Positions 7,599-13,951 of a stretch of DNA of 13,951 bases are shown piece after piece. Source of the DNA: DATKCJ01 sp035513275 (lineage in GTDB: Bacteria; Verrucomicrobiota; Verrucomicrobiia; Opitutales; Opitutaceae); assembly GCA_035513275.1 (NCBI GenBank), contig DATKCJ010000230.1, positions 1 through 13,951 of the forward strand. Reading direction: 5' to 3'. The first letter of the stretch is position 1. Each line of letters begins with the position of its first letter. Under the pieces are notes generated by a model, which searched no databases, was not told where the DNA came from, and worked only from the letters and a program-made list of their open reading frames with translations. The translations under genes were made by a program, and so were the position numbers.

Positions 7599-8665
7599 GA
7601 CGATTTCGCCTGGTATTTGACGGTGAGCGTGACTCCCTGTCCGGGGGACGAGGTCATAGTCAGTTCACCGCCGAGCATGCGCGCCCGATTGCGCATGATT
7701 TCCATGCCAATGCCGGCGCCGTTGCCCGGTTTGGAATAGCCGCTGCCGTTATCTCTTAGAGAGAGTTCAACCATCGAGCCGCGCCTGCGGAGGGCTATTT
7801 CGATCCTGGTCGCGCCTCCATGGCGGATCGCGTTGCTCGCGGCCTCCTGCGAGATGCGGTAGAGATTCAGGATCGCATCGGTGCTGTGGTGCGGCATGGC
7901 GCCTTGAAAGCGGATCGCGACGCCGACGTGGAACCGCGTCTCCATCTGTTTGCCGAGTTCGATCAGCGCTTCACGAAGGGTGAGTGTCTTGAGCCGGGCA
8001 GGGAAAAGCCCGTGAGTGAGGGCGCGTGTGCGCTCCATGGCCTCAACCATCTGGCGATTGATCTCGCGCAGGTTTGCGACCTCTTCCGGAACGCGGCTTG
8101 CCACGCGATTCTCAAGGACTCTGAGCAGGCAGCCTAGGCCGGCGAGGACCTGACAAAGGTCGTCATGCAATTCCTGGCCGATTCGGTTCTGCTCGCGCTC
8201 GCTGATGTGAATCGACTCGCGCCTCAGCCACCGAATCTCCTCGATCTCGGCAATTGCTCCTGAAACGCGGTCTTCAGACAGGTCGAACTCTGAGATCCAA
8301 TGCCGGACCCAGAGGGCATCTCCATCCAGAGACTGAAGGCGATATTCAATGAAAGACCCGACTTCAGCAGGTGTAAGGTTTCCGAAGAACTTCTCAACAT
8401 CCTTCCGGTCAAGCGGATGCACGGCGGCCAGCCATGAGTCTCCGGCCTTGATCTGCTTCACGACCCGTAGGAACCCCGGAGATTCCGGAAAGAGCTTAAC
8501 TTGAGAAAAGGACCTAGCCGATGCCGACCACAAGCAGACTCGTGCGACGTCCATTGCCTTGCCTTGCCGATGCGAGGTGGAAACCGCACGTTCGTTCCCC
8601 GAAGTTTGCGCAGCAGCCGCGGTCCTGCGGAGAGGCCTCTTCTTCGTTGTGGTGAGAGCCGACAT
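7595..8665 (-). CDS. Soluble PAS-domain sensor histidine kinase (HisKA_3, NarX/DegS class)
   Basis: A 356-residue histidine kinase. Residues about 39-145 resemble a short PAS_3/PAC fold (AAVHPLDRKDVEKF, then IEYRLQSLDGDALWVRHW). The dimerisation domain follows at about 155-225, with EREQNRIGQELHDDLCQ carrying the phospho-histidine H167. The HATPase domain spans about 263-352, with N278 in the N box (EAASNAIRHG), D305 in DNGSGYS and GAGIGMEIM in the G2 box. No transmembrane segment is seen, so it should sense a cytoplasmic signal. Residues 1-38 are basic and probably disordered. ATG 8665 is used, but ATG at codon 38 would also keep the whole PAS domain. The gene is followed by its cognate regulator with a four-base overlap. 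The signal sensed by the PAS domain is unknown; no haem or flavin signature was identified. Confidence 0.93.
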   Translation of the reverse strand: MSALTTTKKRPLRRTAAAAQTSGNERAVSTSHRQGKAMDVARVCLWSASARSFSQVKLFPESPGFLRVVKQIKAGDSWLAAVHPLDRKDVEKFFGNLTPAEVGSFIEYRLQSLDGDALWVRHWISEFDLSEDRVSGAIAEIEEIRWLRRESIHISEREQNRIGQELHDDLCQVLAGLGCLLRVLENRVASRVPEEVANLREINRQMVEAMERTRALTHGLFPARLKTLTLREALIELGKQMETRFHVGVAIRFQGAMPHHSTDAILNLYRISQEAASNAIRHGGATRIEIALRRRGSMVELSLRDNGSGYSKPGNGAGIGMEIMRNRARMLGGELTMTSSPGQGVTLTVKYQAKSS

Positions 8666-8728
8666 TGCTGCGATTTTCGAGTCCGAATCTTTGGCATGAG
8701 GCCTAGCCCCTACTGCCTGTTAATGGTT

Positions 8729-8750
8729 TCCCTGACGAGTTGGTAAGGGA
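8729..8750. repeat. Small inverted repeat in the divergent intergenic region
   Basis: TCCCT (8729-8733) and AGGGA (8746-8750) could form a 5-bp stem with a 12-base loop. Weak on its own; listed because it is the first of four consecutive dyads between the kinase gene and the receiver gene. Confidence 0.25.
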
Positions 8751-8788
8751 TAACTGGAGCTGTTGATAGTCAATGGCAAAGCCAGTTA
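8751..8788. promoter_or_regulatory. Nested dyad with overlapping divergent -35-like boxes
   Basis: TAACTGG (8751-8757) and CCAGTTA (8782-8788) form a perfect 7-bp inverted repeat with a 24-base spacer. Close to its centre is TTGATAGTCAA (8763-8773), itself a TTGA/TCAA dyad. Read on the plus strand it gives TTGATA, with TACAAA (8787-8792) 18 bases later. Read on the minus strand it gives TTGACT (8773-8768), with TATCCC 15 bases later. Two divergent promoters could therefore share one operator here. The -10 matches are modest. Confidence 0.35.
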
Positions 8789-8793
8789 CAAAC

Positions 8794-8819
8794 CTGTGAA
8801 ACCCTAGCGGGTTTCATGG
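8794..8819 (+). promoter_or_regulatory. Stable hairpin upstream of the receiver gene
   Basis: TGAAACCC (8797-8804) and GGGTTTCA (8809-8816) form a perfect 8-bp stem around the loop TAGC. On the plus-strand RNA two G-U pairs and one C-G pair extend it to 11 bp (8794-8819). The minus-strand RNA would have A-C mismatches at those two positions. This favours a role, if any, in the leader of the plus-strand receiver transcript. No T-run follows. Confidence 0.4.
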
Positions 8820-8839
8820 AGCCGTTTGTGAGCATTTGG

Positions 8840-8876
8840 CTTACTAGGAGAGTGGGGAAAACCCGATAGTAGTAAG
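8840..8876. repeat. Inverted repeat CTTACTA/TAGTAAG with inner GGG/CCC dyad
   Basis: CTTACTA (8840-8846) and TAGTAAG (8870-8876) are perfect complements with a 23-base spacer; with one bulged base the stem extends by GG/CC to 8838-8879. Inside it GGG (8855-8857) and CCC (8862-8864) flank AAAA. It ends 33 bases before the first possible start of the receiver gene. It may be an operator or part of a structured leader. Confidence 0.35.
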
Positions 8877-8909
8877 GCCGGAAATGGGTGATACTGACCA
8901 CCGTTCCCC

Positions 8910-9371
8910 TTGCCTGTGTCACCAAAGAGCCAACCCAGCGGGACGCGAAAACGTTCAGCAATTTCGCGAGTCCGCAACGCCGCCGAAGCGCTTCGCCGCA
9001 ATGCGCCACGGAGGGTGCTGATTGTCGACGATCATGGGTTCTACGCGAACGGCCTGACCTCTCTCATCAACAATGAGCCTGACATCGTCGTATGCGGGAT
9101 TTGCTCCCGGCTTGGCAATGTCGCGGCCTCGATCGAGGAGACCGAGCCGAACTTGGTGATCCTCGATGTCAGCGTCGCAGGTGAAAACAGCGTGGAGCTC
9201 GCCAAAGTGCTCCAGATGCGCCGCCCCGGTCTCAAATTCATGTTTCTCTCCAGCTTCCCGGGAGGTCTGGTGCATTGGCATGCGAAGGACCTCAAGCCGA
9301 ACTCAGTTGTGGAGAAGACACAGGATCCGGTCTCGATCCTCAGGGCGATTCGAAGGGCCATCAAAGACTGA
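8910..9371 (+). CDS. Stand-alone receiver protein (NarL-like receiver without output domain)
   Basis: A protein of up to 153 residues made of one receiver domain. The acidic pair D40-D41 (LIVDDH), the phospho-acceptor D86 (LVILDVSV), S114 and K136 are in place. The region after the phospho-acceptor resembles NarL-type receivers, yet the protein stops right after the domain (ILRAIRRAIKD) and has no LuxR helix-turn-helix. Alpha4-beta5 (residues 117-137) is unusual in sequence, HWHAKDLKPNSVVEK. The start is uncertain: TTG 8910 and GTG 8916 give a basic Ser/Arg-rich tail of about 33 residues, and GTG 9015 would begin almost at the domain; none has a convincing ribosome binding site. It is divergent from the kinase/regulator pair and may receive phosphate from that kinase as a competitor or sink. 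That role is inference. Confidence 0.82.
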   Translation: MPVSPKSQPSGTRKRSAISRVRNAAEALRRNAPRRVLIVDDHGFYANGLTSLINNEPDIVVCGICSRLGNVAASIEETEPNLVILDVSVAGENSVELAKVLQMRRPGLKFMFLSSFPGGLVHWHAKDLKPNSVVEKTQDPVSILRAIRRAIKD

Positions 9372-9481
9372 CGCCGGGAGAGTGAGGCAGGCTTCTCGCT
9401 TGTCATGACCAGCTTGGACAGGTTTTGCTGGAATTCTTTCGCATCCCCTGTTCATCTACGTGCCAGCGAACTTCTGCAAAC

Positions 9482-9856
9482 ATGCCTGATCCCACACTGA
9501 TACTGGTCGTCGAGGACGAGCCCACGATGTTGAGATTGGTTCAGGAGGCGCTGGTGGATGCTGGGCACAAGGTCGTCACCGCGACAAACGGGGCCGCCGG
9601 CTTGAAGGCTTTCCAAGCGAGTGCCTCAGACATCAAGCTGGTCATCACCGATTTGATGATGCCGAAACTCAACGGCGTGGAGATGGCCCGCATGATCCGC
9701 AAAGATAGCGTGACGGTGCCGATTCTTTTTATCTCCGGATATGCAGACGATCTCGTGTTTGAGGATGAGGTTATGAAAGGGCCGACGATGTTCATGCCCA
9801 AACCCTTCCGGCAAGACACGCTCGTCGATGAGGTCGCGTCGATTCTCGAGGAATGA
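9482..9856 (+). CDS. CheY-like single-domain response regulator
   Basis: A 124-residue receiver-only protein. It has E11-D12, the phospho-acceptor D57 (LVITDLMMP), the switch residue S85 (ILFISGYADD) and K107 in MPKPF; all catalytic positions are intact. The LMMPKLNG and FISGYADD motifs resemble receivers found in hybrid histidine kinases and in CpdR-like proteins rather than NarL receivers. Its phosphodonor may therefore differ from that of the receiver encoded just upstream. ATG 9482 gives the normal domain start; in-frame upstream codons add 19 residues of no recognisable kind. It is 110 bases after the previous receiver gene and 104 before the sugar transferase. With no output domain it must act through protein-protein contacts or as a phosphate relay. 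Confidence 0.92.
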   Translation: MPDPTLILVVEDEPTMLRLVQEALVDAGHKVVTATNGAAGLKAFQASASDIKLVITDLMMPKLNGVEMARMIRKDSVTVPILFISGYADDLVFEDEVMKGPTMFMPKPFRQDTLVDEVASILEE

Positions 9857-9894
9857 ACGGATGCTCCCGATTGCTTGAGTGCGATGCTCCCCGG

Positions 9895-9911
9895 AGCCCC
9901 GCACGCGGGCT
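9895..9911 (+). terminator. Weak hairpin between the receiver and sugar transferase genes
   Basis: AGCCC (9895-9899) and GGGCT (9907-9911) pair, with a GC/GC extension if C9900 bulges. No T-run follows. A direct repeat GATGCTCCC (9860-9868 and 9883-9891) lies just upstream. Partial termination is possible but poorly supported. Confidence 0.2.
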
Positions 9912-9960
9912 GCAATTGAACACGCAATTCCAAAGTTCATAAGGTCCGGTTGACCGCACC

Positions 9961-11370
9961 ATGCTAGCCCCACGGCAAGAAGGTCTGGTTTCGATCCATG
10001 CGCTTGGCCTCTCCGTGCTCGTGGTCGGGCTCTTCGTATGGTTCGGGAAGTTCATGGATGAGGTGCTTTGGATCAACCTGCTTCCGAGCATCAATCGCGA
10101 CCTCTACATGCTCGCAGTCTTCGTGGGGATGCTGTTCGCGGTGGGACCATGTTATCGCTGGGGCCCGAGGCTGGGTGACCTGACTGTTTTCGAGGCCCTG
10201 CGCTTGTCCTGGAGCCAGACGCTTCGCCTCGTGCTTGTGCTGTTCGCGGCCGCGTTTGCGACGAAGGATACCGATGTCAGCCGGGTGTTTCTCGCGTCGT
10301 TCATTGTCCTGGCGTTTTTCTTCATCTTCTCGCTCAACCTCGTGGTGCCTCCTGTGCTCGCACGGTTTGTCTTTCGAGGAAACCGCCATCGCACCCTCTT
10401 CATAGGGCCGCCGGCGGACTTCGTCGCGATGGGGCCGGTTATCTCGGCGAAGCAATCGATCGGCATGGATTCGATTGGCTACCTTTGCGCTGACACGGAT
10501 GAGATTCCTCCTGGAAGTCCGCAACCGGCGGGACGAATCGAAGACCTCGCGGACATTATCCAGCACGAGAACGTTCGCGAGGTATTGATGCCGTTGTTCT
10601 ACCGCCCGCCGGATGACGCCCGGGCGATCATGCAGACCGCGCAAGCACTTGGATGCCGCGTCAGGTTGATCAACGACTTCGGCATTACCCACCACAGGGC
10701 AGTGAACCTCTATCAGGAAGGGTCATTCACGATCTGTGGCTTTGATCGCGAGCCGTTGGAGAATCCCGCGAATCGGATCATCAAGCGCGCATTCGACCTG
10801 TCCTTTTCGATACCAGTTGTCGTGTTCGTGCTGCCGCCTCTTTGCCTGCTCGTGTGGATCGTGCAGCGATTTCAATCGCCGGGTCCGCTGTTCTTTAAAC
10901 AGCCGAGATACGGGCTCACCCAGGATCGTTTCGACATTTTCAAGTTTCGGACGATGCATTCGAGGGCGCCGACGATCGAGGAACAGAAGGTGCAGGCGAC
11001 GAAGGGAGATCCGAGGATTTATGCCTTTGGCAGGTTTCTCAGGCGTTCAAGTCTGGACGAGTTTCCACAGTTCCTGAACGTCGTGCTGGGAGAGATGAGC
11101 GTGGTCGGTCCGCGGCCCCATCTCACGGCCCACGACGAGCAATTCGCGAAGCTCGTGTCGGAGTATCGGTCGAGGCAGTTCGTGAAGCCCGGAGTCACAG
11201 GACTCGCCCAGTGCCGCGGTTTTCGCGGCGAGATCGGCGACGTATCGATGCTCGAGAAGCGAATTGCCCATGACCTGGCTTACATTCGGGAGTGGTCGCT
11301 CCTGCTCGACATGCGGCTGGTGTGCGAGACGGTTCGCGAGGTGCTCTTTCCTCCGAAGTCAGCCTATTGA
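9961..11370 (+). CDS. Polyprenyl-phosphate sugar-1-phosphate transferase (WcaJ/EpsZ type)
   Basis: A 469-residue inner-membrane enzyme that attaches the first sugar-1-phosphate to undecaprenyl phosphate and so starts a repeat unit of exopolysaccharide or capsule. Hydrophobic segments lie at about 12-28, 44-62, 88-100 and 110-136. A Rossmann-like middle domain follows at about 142-245 (HRTLFIGP). A further hydrophobic segment at 283-303 starts the catalytic module. That module has KRAFDL, SPGPLFFKQPRYG, FKFRTMHS (R330), RRSSLDEFPQFLNV with the acidic pair D366-E367, GEMSVVGPRPH and KPGVTGLAQCRGFRGE. The C terminus (EKRIAHDLAYIREWSLLLD) closely follows WcaJ, a glucose-1-phosphate transferase of about 464 residues; the actual sugar is not certain. 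ATG 9961 has no ribosome binding site. It follows two receiver genes, suggesting regulated polysaccharide synthesis. Confidence 0.93.
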   Translation: MLAPRQEGLVSIHALGLSVLVVGLFVWFGKFMDEVLWINLLPSINRDLYMLAVFVGMLFAVGPCYRWGPRLGDLTVFEALRLSWSQTLRLVLVLFAAAFATKDTDVSRVFLASFIVLAFFFIFSLNLVVPPVLARFVFRGNRHRTLFIGPPADFVAMGPVISAKQSIGMDSIGYLCADTDEIPPGSPQPAGRIEDLADIIQHENVREVLMPLFYRPPDDARAIMQTAQALGCRVRLINDFGITHHRAVNLYQEGSFTICGFDREPLENPANRIIKRAFDLSFSIPVVVFVLPPLCLLVWIVQRFQSPGPLFFKQPRYGLTQDRFDIFKFRTMHSRAPTIEEQKVQATKGDPRIYAFGRFLRRSSLDEFPQFLNVVLGEMSVVGPRPHLTAHDEQFAKLVSEYRSRQFVKPGVTGLAQCRGFRGEIGDVSMLEKRIAHDLAYIREWSLLLDMRLVCETVREVLFPPKSAY

Positions 11371-11376
11371 CAAGAG

Positions 11377-11408
11377 AAAGGCACCCTGCCTTTCGACAGG
11401 GTGCCTTT
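11377..11408. terminator. Bidirectional terminator between convergent genes
   Basis: AAAGGCACCCTG (11377-11388) and CAGGGTGCCTTT (11397-11408) form a perfect 12-bp stem with an eight-base loop. It lies 6 bases after the sugar transferase stop and 25 bases after the stop of the convergent subtilase gene. The A/T pairs at the base give a short T-run on each strand (CCTTT, then GTGAG on plus or CTCTT on minus). Confidence 0.8.
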
Positions 11409-11433
11409 GTGAGTCTGGATTTCGAGAGTCTGC

Positions 11434-13227
11434 TTACTTGGTCACGGAGACCGCGGCTGCGGCACCGGCATTTCCGGCTGCGTCGTAGGCGATCGAGGTG
11501 ATGGTGTGCGTGCCCTTGGATACCTTGGCGGTGTTCCAGCTAATGCTCGCCGAGGATGTGGTTGAGCTGCCCACCAGCTTGCCATCAACGAAGACGTCGA
11601 TTCGCACGACTGCAACGTTGTCGCTGGCCGAGACCTTGATTGTGGCTTTCCTGCTGAGAGTCGAACCGGTGATGGGTGAAGTGATCACGGCAACGGGCTT
11701 TGTGGTGTCTGTCGTGACTGACGGAGGGGGAGTCGTCGCATTGTTCACCGAGACCGTCTGCTCCTTGCTGCCGCTGTTGCCGGCGGCGTCATAGGCGACG
11801 ATCTTCACCTTATGTGTCGCATTCGACACGGTATTGGTATCCCACGAGTAGTCGATCGAGGCTGAGCTGGATTGCGCGACCTTGGTGCCGTTCACGAGGA
11901 CTTCGATGCGGGAGACGCCCACGTTGTCGCTAGCATCGCCGTAGACCATCACGGTGCCGACGAGCGTTGAAACCGCGTCAGGAATCGAGAGGGAAGCGAC
12001 CGGTGCGGTCGTGTCGCTTGTGGTCGTCCCGCCTGCGATTTGCAGCGAGCGGGCGGCGTTGACCCGGCCGTAGCCGTAGAAGTCGTCGCGGCCGGCGGTG
12101 CCGAGGTCGTCGGCGCCTTGGAGGATTGCATTCACGATGTCAGTGTTGGAGAGCTCCGGCCGGTGGGCTGCGATGAGAGCCGCGACACCGCTGACGATCG
12201 GGGCCGAAAACGAGGTGCCTGACCAACCGGCGTAGCCGCCGCCGAGGTGGGTTGTGAGGATTCCTTCACCAGGAGCGGAGATGCGCACATACGAACCGTA
12301 GTTCGACCATGAAGTGCGAGAATCCGAAGAATTCGTCGCCGAGACCGCGAGAGCGTTGGTGCAAGCCGCAGGATAGGTCGGTGTCGAGTTGCCGGAGTTG
12401 CCGGCGGAAACGACAACGATGCTTCCCTTGCTCCATGCGTAGTTAACCGCGCTCTGAAGGGTGGAGGATGAAGTCGTGCCGCCCATGCTCATGTTGATCA
12501 CGCGGGCGCCTTGGTCGGCGGCCTTCATGATCGCGGATGACCAGGCGGAGTAGTAACCATAGTTCGAAGCGTTGAGGACCTTGAACGGAAGGATCTTCGC
12601 ATTGACCGCGACGCCCGTTACTCCGACGGAGTTGTTGCCGATTGCGGCTGCGGTGCCGGCGGTCGCCGTGCCGTGGCCGTGATCATCGGAAGGGTCGGAA
12701 TCGTTGTTCACGTAATCCCAGCCCGGCAGGATGCGCCCCTGTAGGTCGGGGTGGTTCATCTGGATGCCTGTATCGAGGACTGCGATGATAACCGTGTTCG
12801 ATCCAGTCGTGACGTCCCACGCTGCGGGTGCGGCGATCTTTGCGAGGTGCCACTGGCTGCCATAGCTCGGATCGTTCGGGGTCCAGAAGCCCATGCCCTG
12901 GGCATCTTCCTCCACGTAGTCATACTTGGGGTTCTTCGACATCTTGTCCTTGAGCTTGGCCCATTTCTCCGCGGGAACGCGGACAACATGGACGCCGAGC
13001 TGGTCAAGCTTCGAGGTTACGCGGCCACCACCGTTGGCGACTTCAGCGGCCACTTCGGAGTCCGAAGCGGCATTCTTGCGTGTCTTAACGAGCAGTCCGC
13101 GCTCGGCGTTCTGCGAATTTCCGGGCGCTGCCGAAGCGGTGCAGGACAAAGCTGCAATCGCGGCGGCAATCAGGAAGGAGAGCCAAAGGGTTCTTGGCTG
13201 TGTCTGGAGGGAGGGCTGGGAATTCAT
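11434..13227 (-). CDS. Secreted subtilisin-like serine protease (S8) with two Ig-like repeats
   Basis: A 597-residue exported endopeptidase. It has a signal peptide at residues 1-33 (TASA cleavage) and an I9-like propeptide at about 43-108 that ends before YVEEDAQG. The subtilase domain spans about 120-395. The triad is intact: D152 (AVLDTG), H185 (HGHGTATAG) and S339 (GTSFSAP), with the oxyanion residue N277 (SAGNSG). This resembles thermitase/fervidolysin-type enzymes. Two tandem C-terminal repeats of about 90 residues follow (406-495 and 507-596), each with SDNV near the middle and YDAAGN near the end, as in bacterial Ig-like domains. The protein ends at VSVTK with no membrane anchor, PEP-CTERM or T9SS tail, so it is probably released or bound through the Ig domains. 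ATG 13227 is directly followed by the signal peptide. Confidence 0.95.
   Translation of the reverse strand: MNSQPSLQTQPRTLWLSFLIAAAIAALSCTASAAPGNSQNAERGLLVKTRKNAASDSEVAAEVANGGGRVTSKLDQLGVHVVRVPAEKWAKLKDKMSKNPKYDYVEEDAQGMGFWTPNDPSYGSQWHLAKIAAPAAWDVTTGSNTVIIAVLDTGIQMNHPDLQGRILPGWDYVNNDSDPSDDHGHGTATAGTAAAIGNNSVGVTGVAVNAKILPFKVLNASNYGYYSAWSSAIMKAADQGARVINMSMGGTTSSSTLQSAVNYAWSKGSIVVVSAGNSGNSTPTYPAACTNALAVSATNSSDSRTSWSNYGSYVRISAPGEGILTTHLGGGYAGWSGTSFSAPIVSGVAALIAAHRPELSNTDIVNAILQGADDLGTAGRDDFYGYGRVNAARSLQIAGGTTTSDTTAPVASLSIPDAVSTLVGTVMVYGDASDNVGVSRIEVLVNGTKVAQSSSASIDYSWDTNTVSNATHKVKIVAYDAAGNSGSKEQTVSVNNATTPPPSVTTDTTKPVAVITSPITGSTLSRKATIKVSASDNVAVVRIDVFVDGKLVGSSTTSSASISWNTAKVSKGTHTITSIAYDAAGNAGAAAAVSVTK
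11440..12012 (-). repeat. Tandem Ig-like domain repeat in the subtilase gene
   Basis: Two copies of a roughly 90-codon unit (11743-12012 and 11440-11709) are joined by a Thr/Pro linker. Each begins DTT-x-PVA and carries an ASDNV block, then a V-x-G-x-K-V/L block and YDAAGN. Similarity is clear at protein level but diverged, so this is an old duplication. Confidence 0.8.
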
Positions 13228-13544
13228 CGCCGACCAGCCTAGTCGAATCCTTCAAATTCGGCTTTGAGGGCTAGACCTCAGTTGCCCCCGGTGCTTGGGC
13301 CTAATCTCTTGTGGATGAACTGTTCACTGGCGATCGGGAATTCTGCCTTCCTCGTTCCTCCCACGGAGCCTCCCAATTGATTTCTTGGCCGGGTAGTCCG
13401 GGGGTTGCCCGTTATCGGCGCCGGCGTTTCGCGCTTATTGTCAGGCCTTTGCATTCACATTCGAATTCGCGAAGACATGGGGCCCAACAGCGATTTTTCG
13501 GTAGGAGAATGTGATCAAGTCTGAAGATCTTCGCTTCTAGACGC
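13228..13544. other. Gene-free stretch of 317 bases
   Basis: No credible gene is seen. Short ORFs here have Arg/Ser-rich translations without codon bias. It contains a TGAGG/CCTCA dyad (13265-13280) close to the subtilase start and the 10-base palindrome GAAGATCTTC (13523-13532). It should hold the subtilase promoter on the minus strand, but I find no convincing -35/-10 pair. Confidence 0.6.
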
Positions 13545-13579
13545 CAAAAAACGGGACGGGCAACTTTGCCCGTCCCGTT
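13545..13579 (-). terminator. Strong rho-independent terminator of the PEP-CTERM gene
   Basis: AACGGGACGGGCA and TGCCCGTCCCGTT pair over 13 bp (13550-13579) with a four-base loop. On the minus strand it runs into TTTTTT (13551-13546), a classical terminator. It lies 27 bases after the stop of the PEP-CTERM protein gene and isolates it from the subtilase gene. Confidence 0.92.
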
Positions 13580-13606
13580 CGATAGGAATTTGAATCTCGG
13601 GTCAGC

Positions 13607-13951
13607 TTAGCGACGACGCACCTGGCGGACGACCATCATGCCAAGGAGCGCAAGCGCACCGAACATGCCGTAGGTCGAAGGCTCTGGCACCGCGCCTGAG
13701 CCACCGCCGCCGCCGTCACCTGGCACGTAGTCCCAGCCCAAGGCGTCGCTCAATTCGCCTTCGTCTCCGACCGATTGAAATCTCCACTCAAGCGAGTAGC
13801 CGGAATTCGAGCCGAAGAAGGAATCCGCGTCGAACGTGGCTCCGTCCGCAATGTCGAATTTGAACTCGAATTCGGCCCAGTAGCCGCCGAAGAGCCCGTC
13901 GTTCGGGCCGCCCGAACGAACTGCCACCTCAAGTGACCAACCGGCCGGTCC
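13607..13951 (-). CDS. PEP-CTERM sorting domain protein, C-terminal part
   Basis: The last 114 codons of a gene that enters from the right edge; the frame is open to base 13951, and the GTG at 13927 is an internal codon rather than a likely start. The C terminus is a textbook PEP-CTERM signal (coding bases 13610-13690): VPEPSTYG, a hydrophobic segment FGALALLGMMVV, then RQVRRR. Such tails are recognised by exosortase, which cleaves at the PEP motif during export to the cell surface. A Gly-rich linker (GDGGGGGSG) precedes it. The visible part of the mature domain is acidic and aromatic (YWAEFEFKFDIADG, SGYSLEWRFQSVG), with alternating residues suggesting beta strands; no named family was recognised. 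The gene ends with its own terminator. Confidence 0.9.
   Translation of the reverse strand, partial: GPAGWSLEVAVRSGGPNDGLFGGYWAEFEFKFDIADGATFDADSFFGSNSGYSLEWRFQSVGDEGELSDALGWDYVPGDGGGGGSGAVPEPSTYGMFGALALLGMMVVRQVRRR

Noticed and set aside
8763..8879. Cyclic di-GMP (GEMM) riboswitch, suggested by GGCAAAGCCA near 8776-8784 and GGAGCCG near 8818
   Set aside because: The flanking conserved blocks and the tetraloop helices of the class could not be placed; only short chance-level similarity remains. An Rfam RF01051 search would settle it.
8804..9001. Minus-strand ORF with an HTH-like stretch (LRTREIAERF) antisense to the receiver start
   Set aside because: It is short and lies across the dyad region and the receiver N terminus. 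The resemblance covers about ten residues and the rest is low quality.
9414..9429. Sigma54-like -24/-12 element (TTGGACAGG then TTTTGCT) before the CheY-like gene
   Set aside because: GG and GC are nine bases apart instead of the strictly required ten, and the CAC part of the consensus is missing.
13311..13514. 67-codon plus-strand ORF in the gap before the PEP-CTERM gene
   Set aside because: Its translation is Arg/Ser-rich without codon bias, motif or ribosome binding site.

Overview
The window looks like chromosomal DNA of a GC-rich, Gram-negative bacterium, most likely a member of Verrucomicrobiota close to Opitutaceae. That placement is an inference. It rests on a PEP-CTERM sorting tail, a TonB-dependent receptor, a rhomboid with a short DUF6576-like tail, mostly absent Shine-Dalgarno sequences, and use of TTG starts. 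No mobile element, CRISPR array, tRNA or rRNA was seen.

Layout. At the left edge, on the minus strand, is the N-terminal part of a Prc-type tail-specific protease, preceded by a plausible promoter. Next comes a minus-strand rhomboid protease. Divergent from it is a plus-strand run: a small [4Fe-4S] ferredoxin, a TonB-dependent outer-membrane receptor, an M3 oligopeptidase and a YugP-like membrane zinc peptidase. A small minus-strand ORF that standard calling may miss sits between the last two genes.

The centre is a signalling block. A minus-strand soluble PAS histidine kinase is translationally coupled to a NarL/LuxR-type response regulator, with a terminator after it. Divergent on the plus strand are two stand-alone receiver proteins and then a WcaJ-type polyprenyl-phosphate sugar transferase. 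The 244-base divergent intergenic region is packed with inverted repeats. The order suggests regulated exopolysaccharide synthesis.

The right part, on the minus strand, holds a secreted subtilase with two tandem Ig-like repeats, then a gene-free stretch ending in a strong terminator, then the C-terminal part of a PEP-CTERM surface protein that runs off the window. Exopolysaccharide genes and PEP-CTERM proteins often occur in the same genomes, so the sugar transferase and surface protein may both contribute to the cell envelope or biofilm.

Five peptidases of different families (S41, S54, M3, YugP, S8) lie within 14 kb. I found no clearly new enzyme system. The most unusual parts are the dyad-rich divergent regulatory region with the receiver-only proteins, and the small unassigned ORF at 5867-6094.
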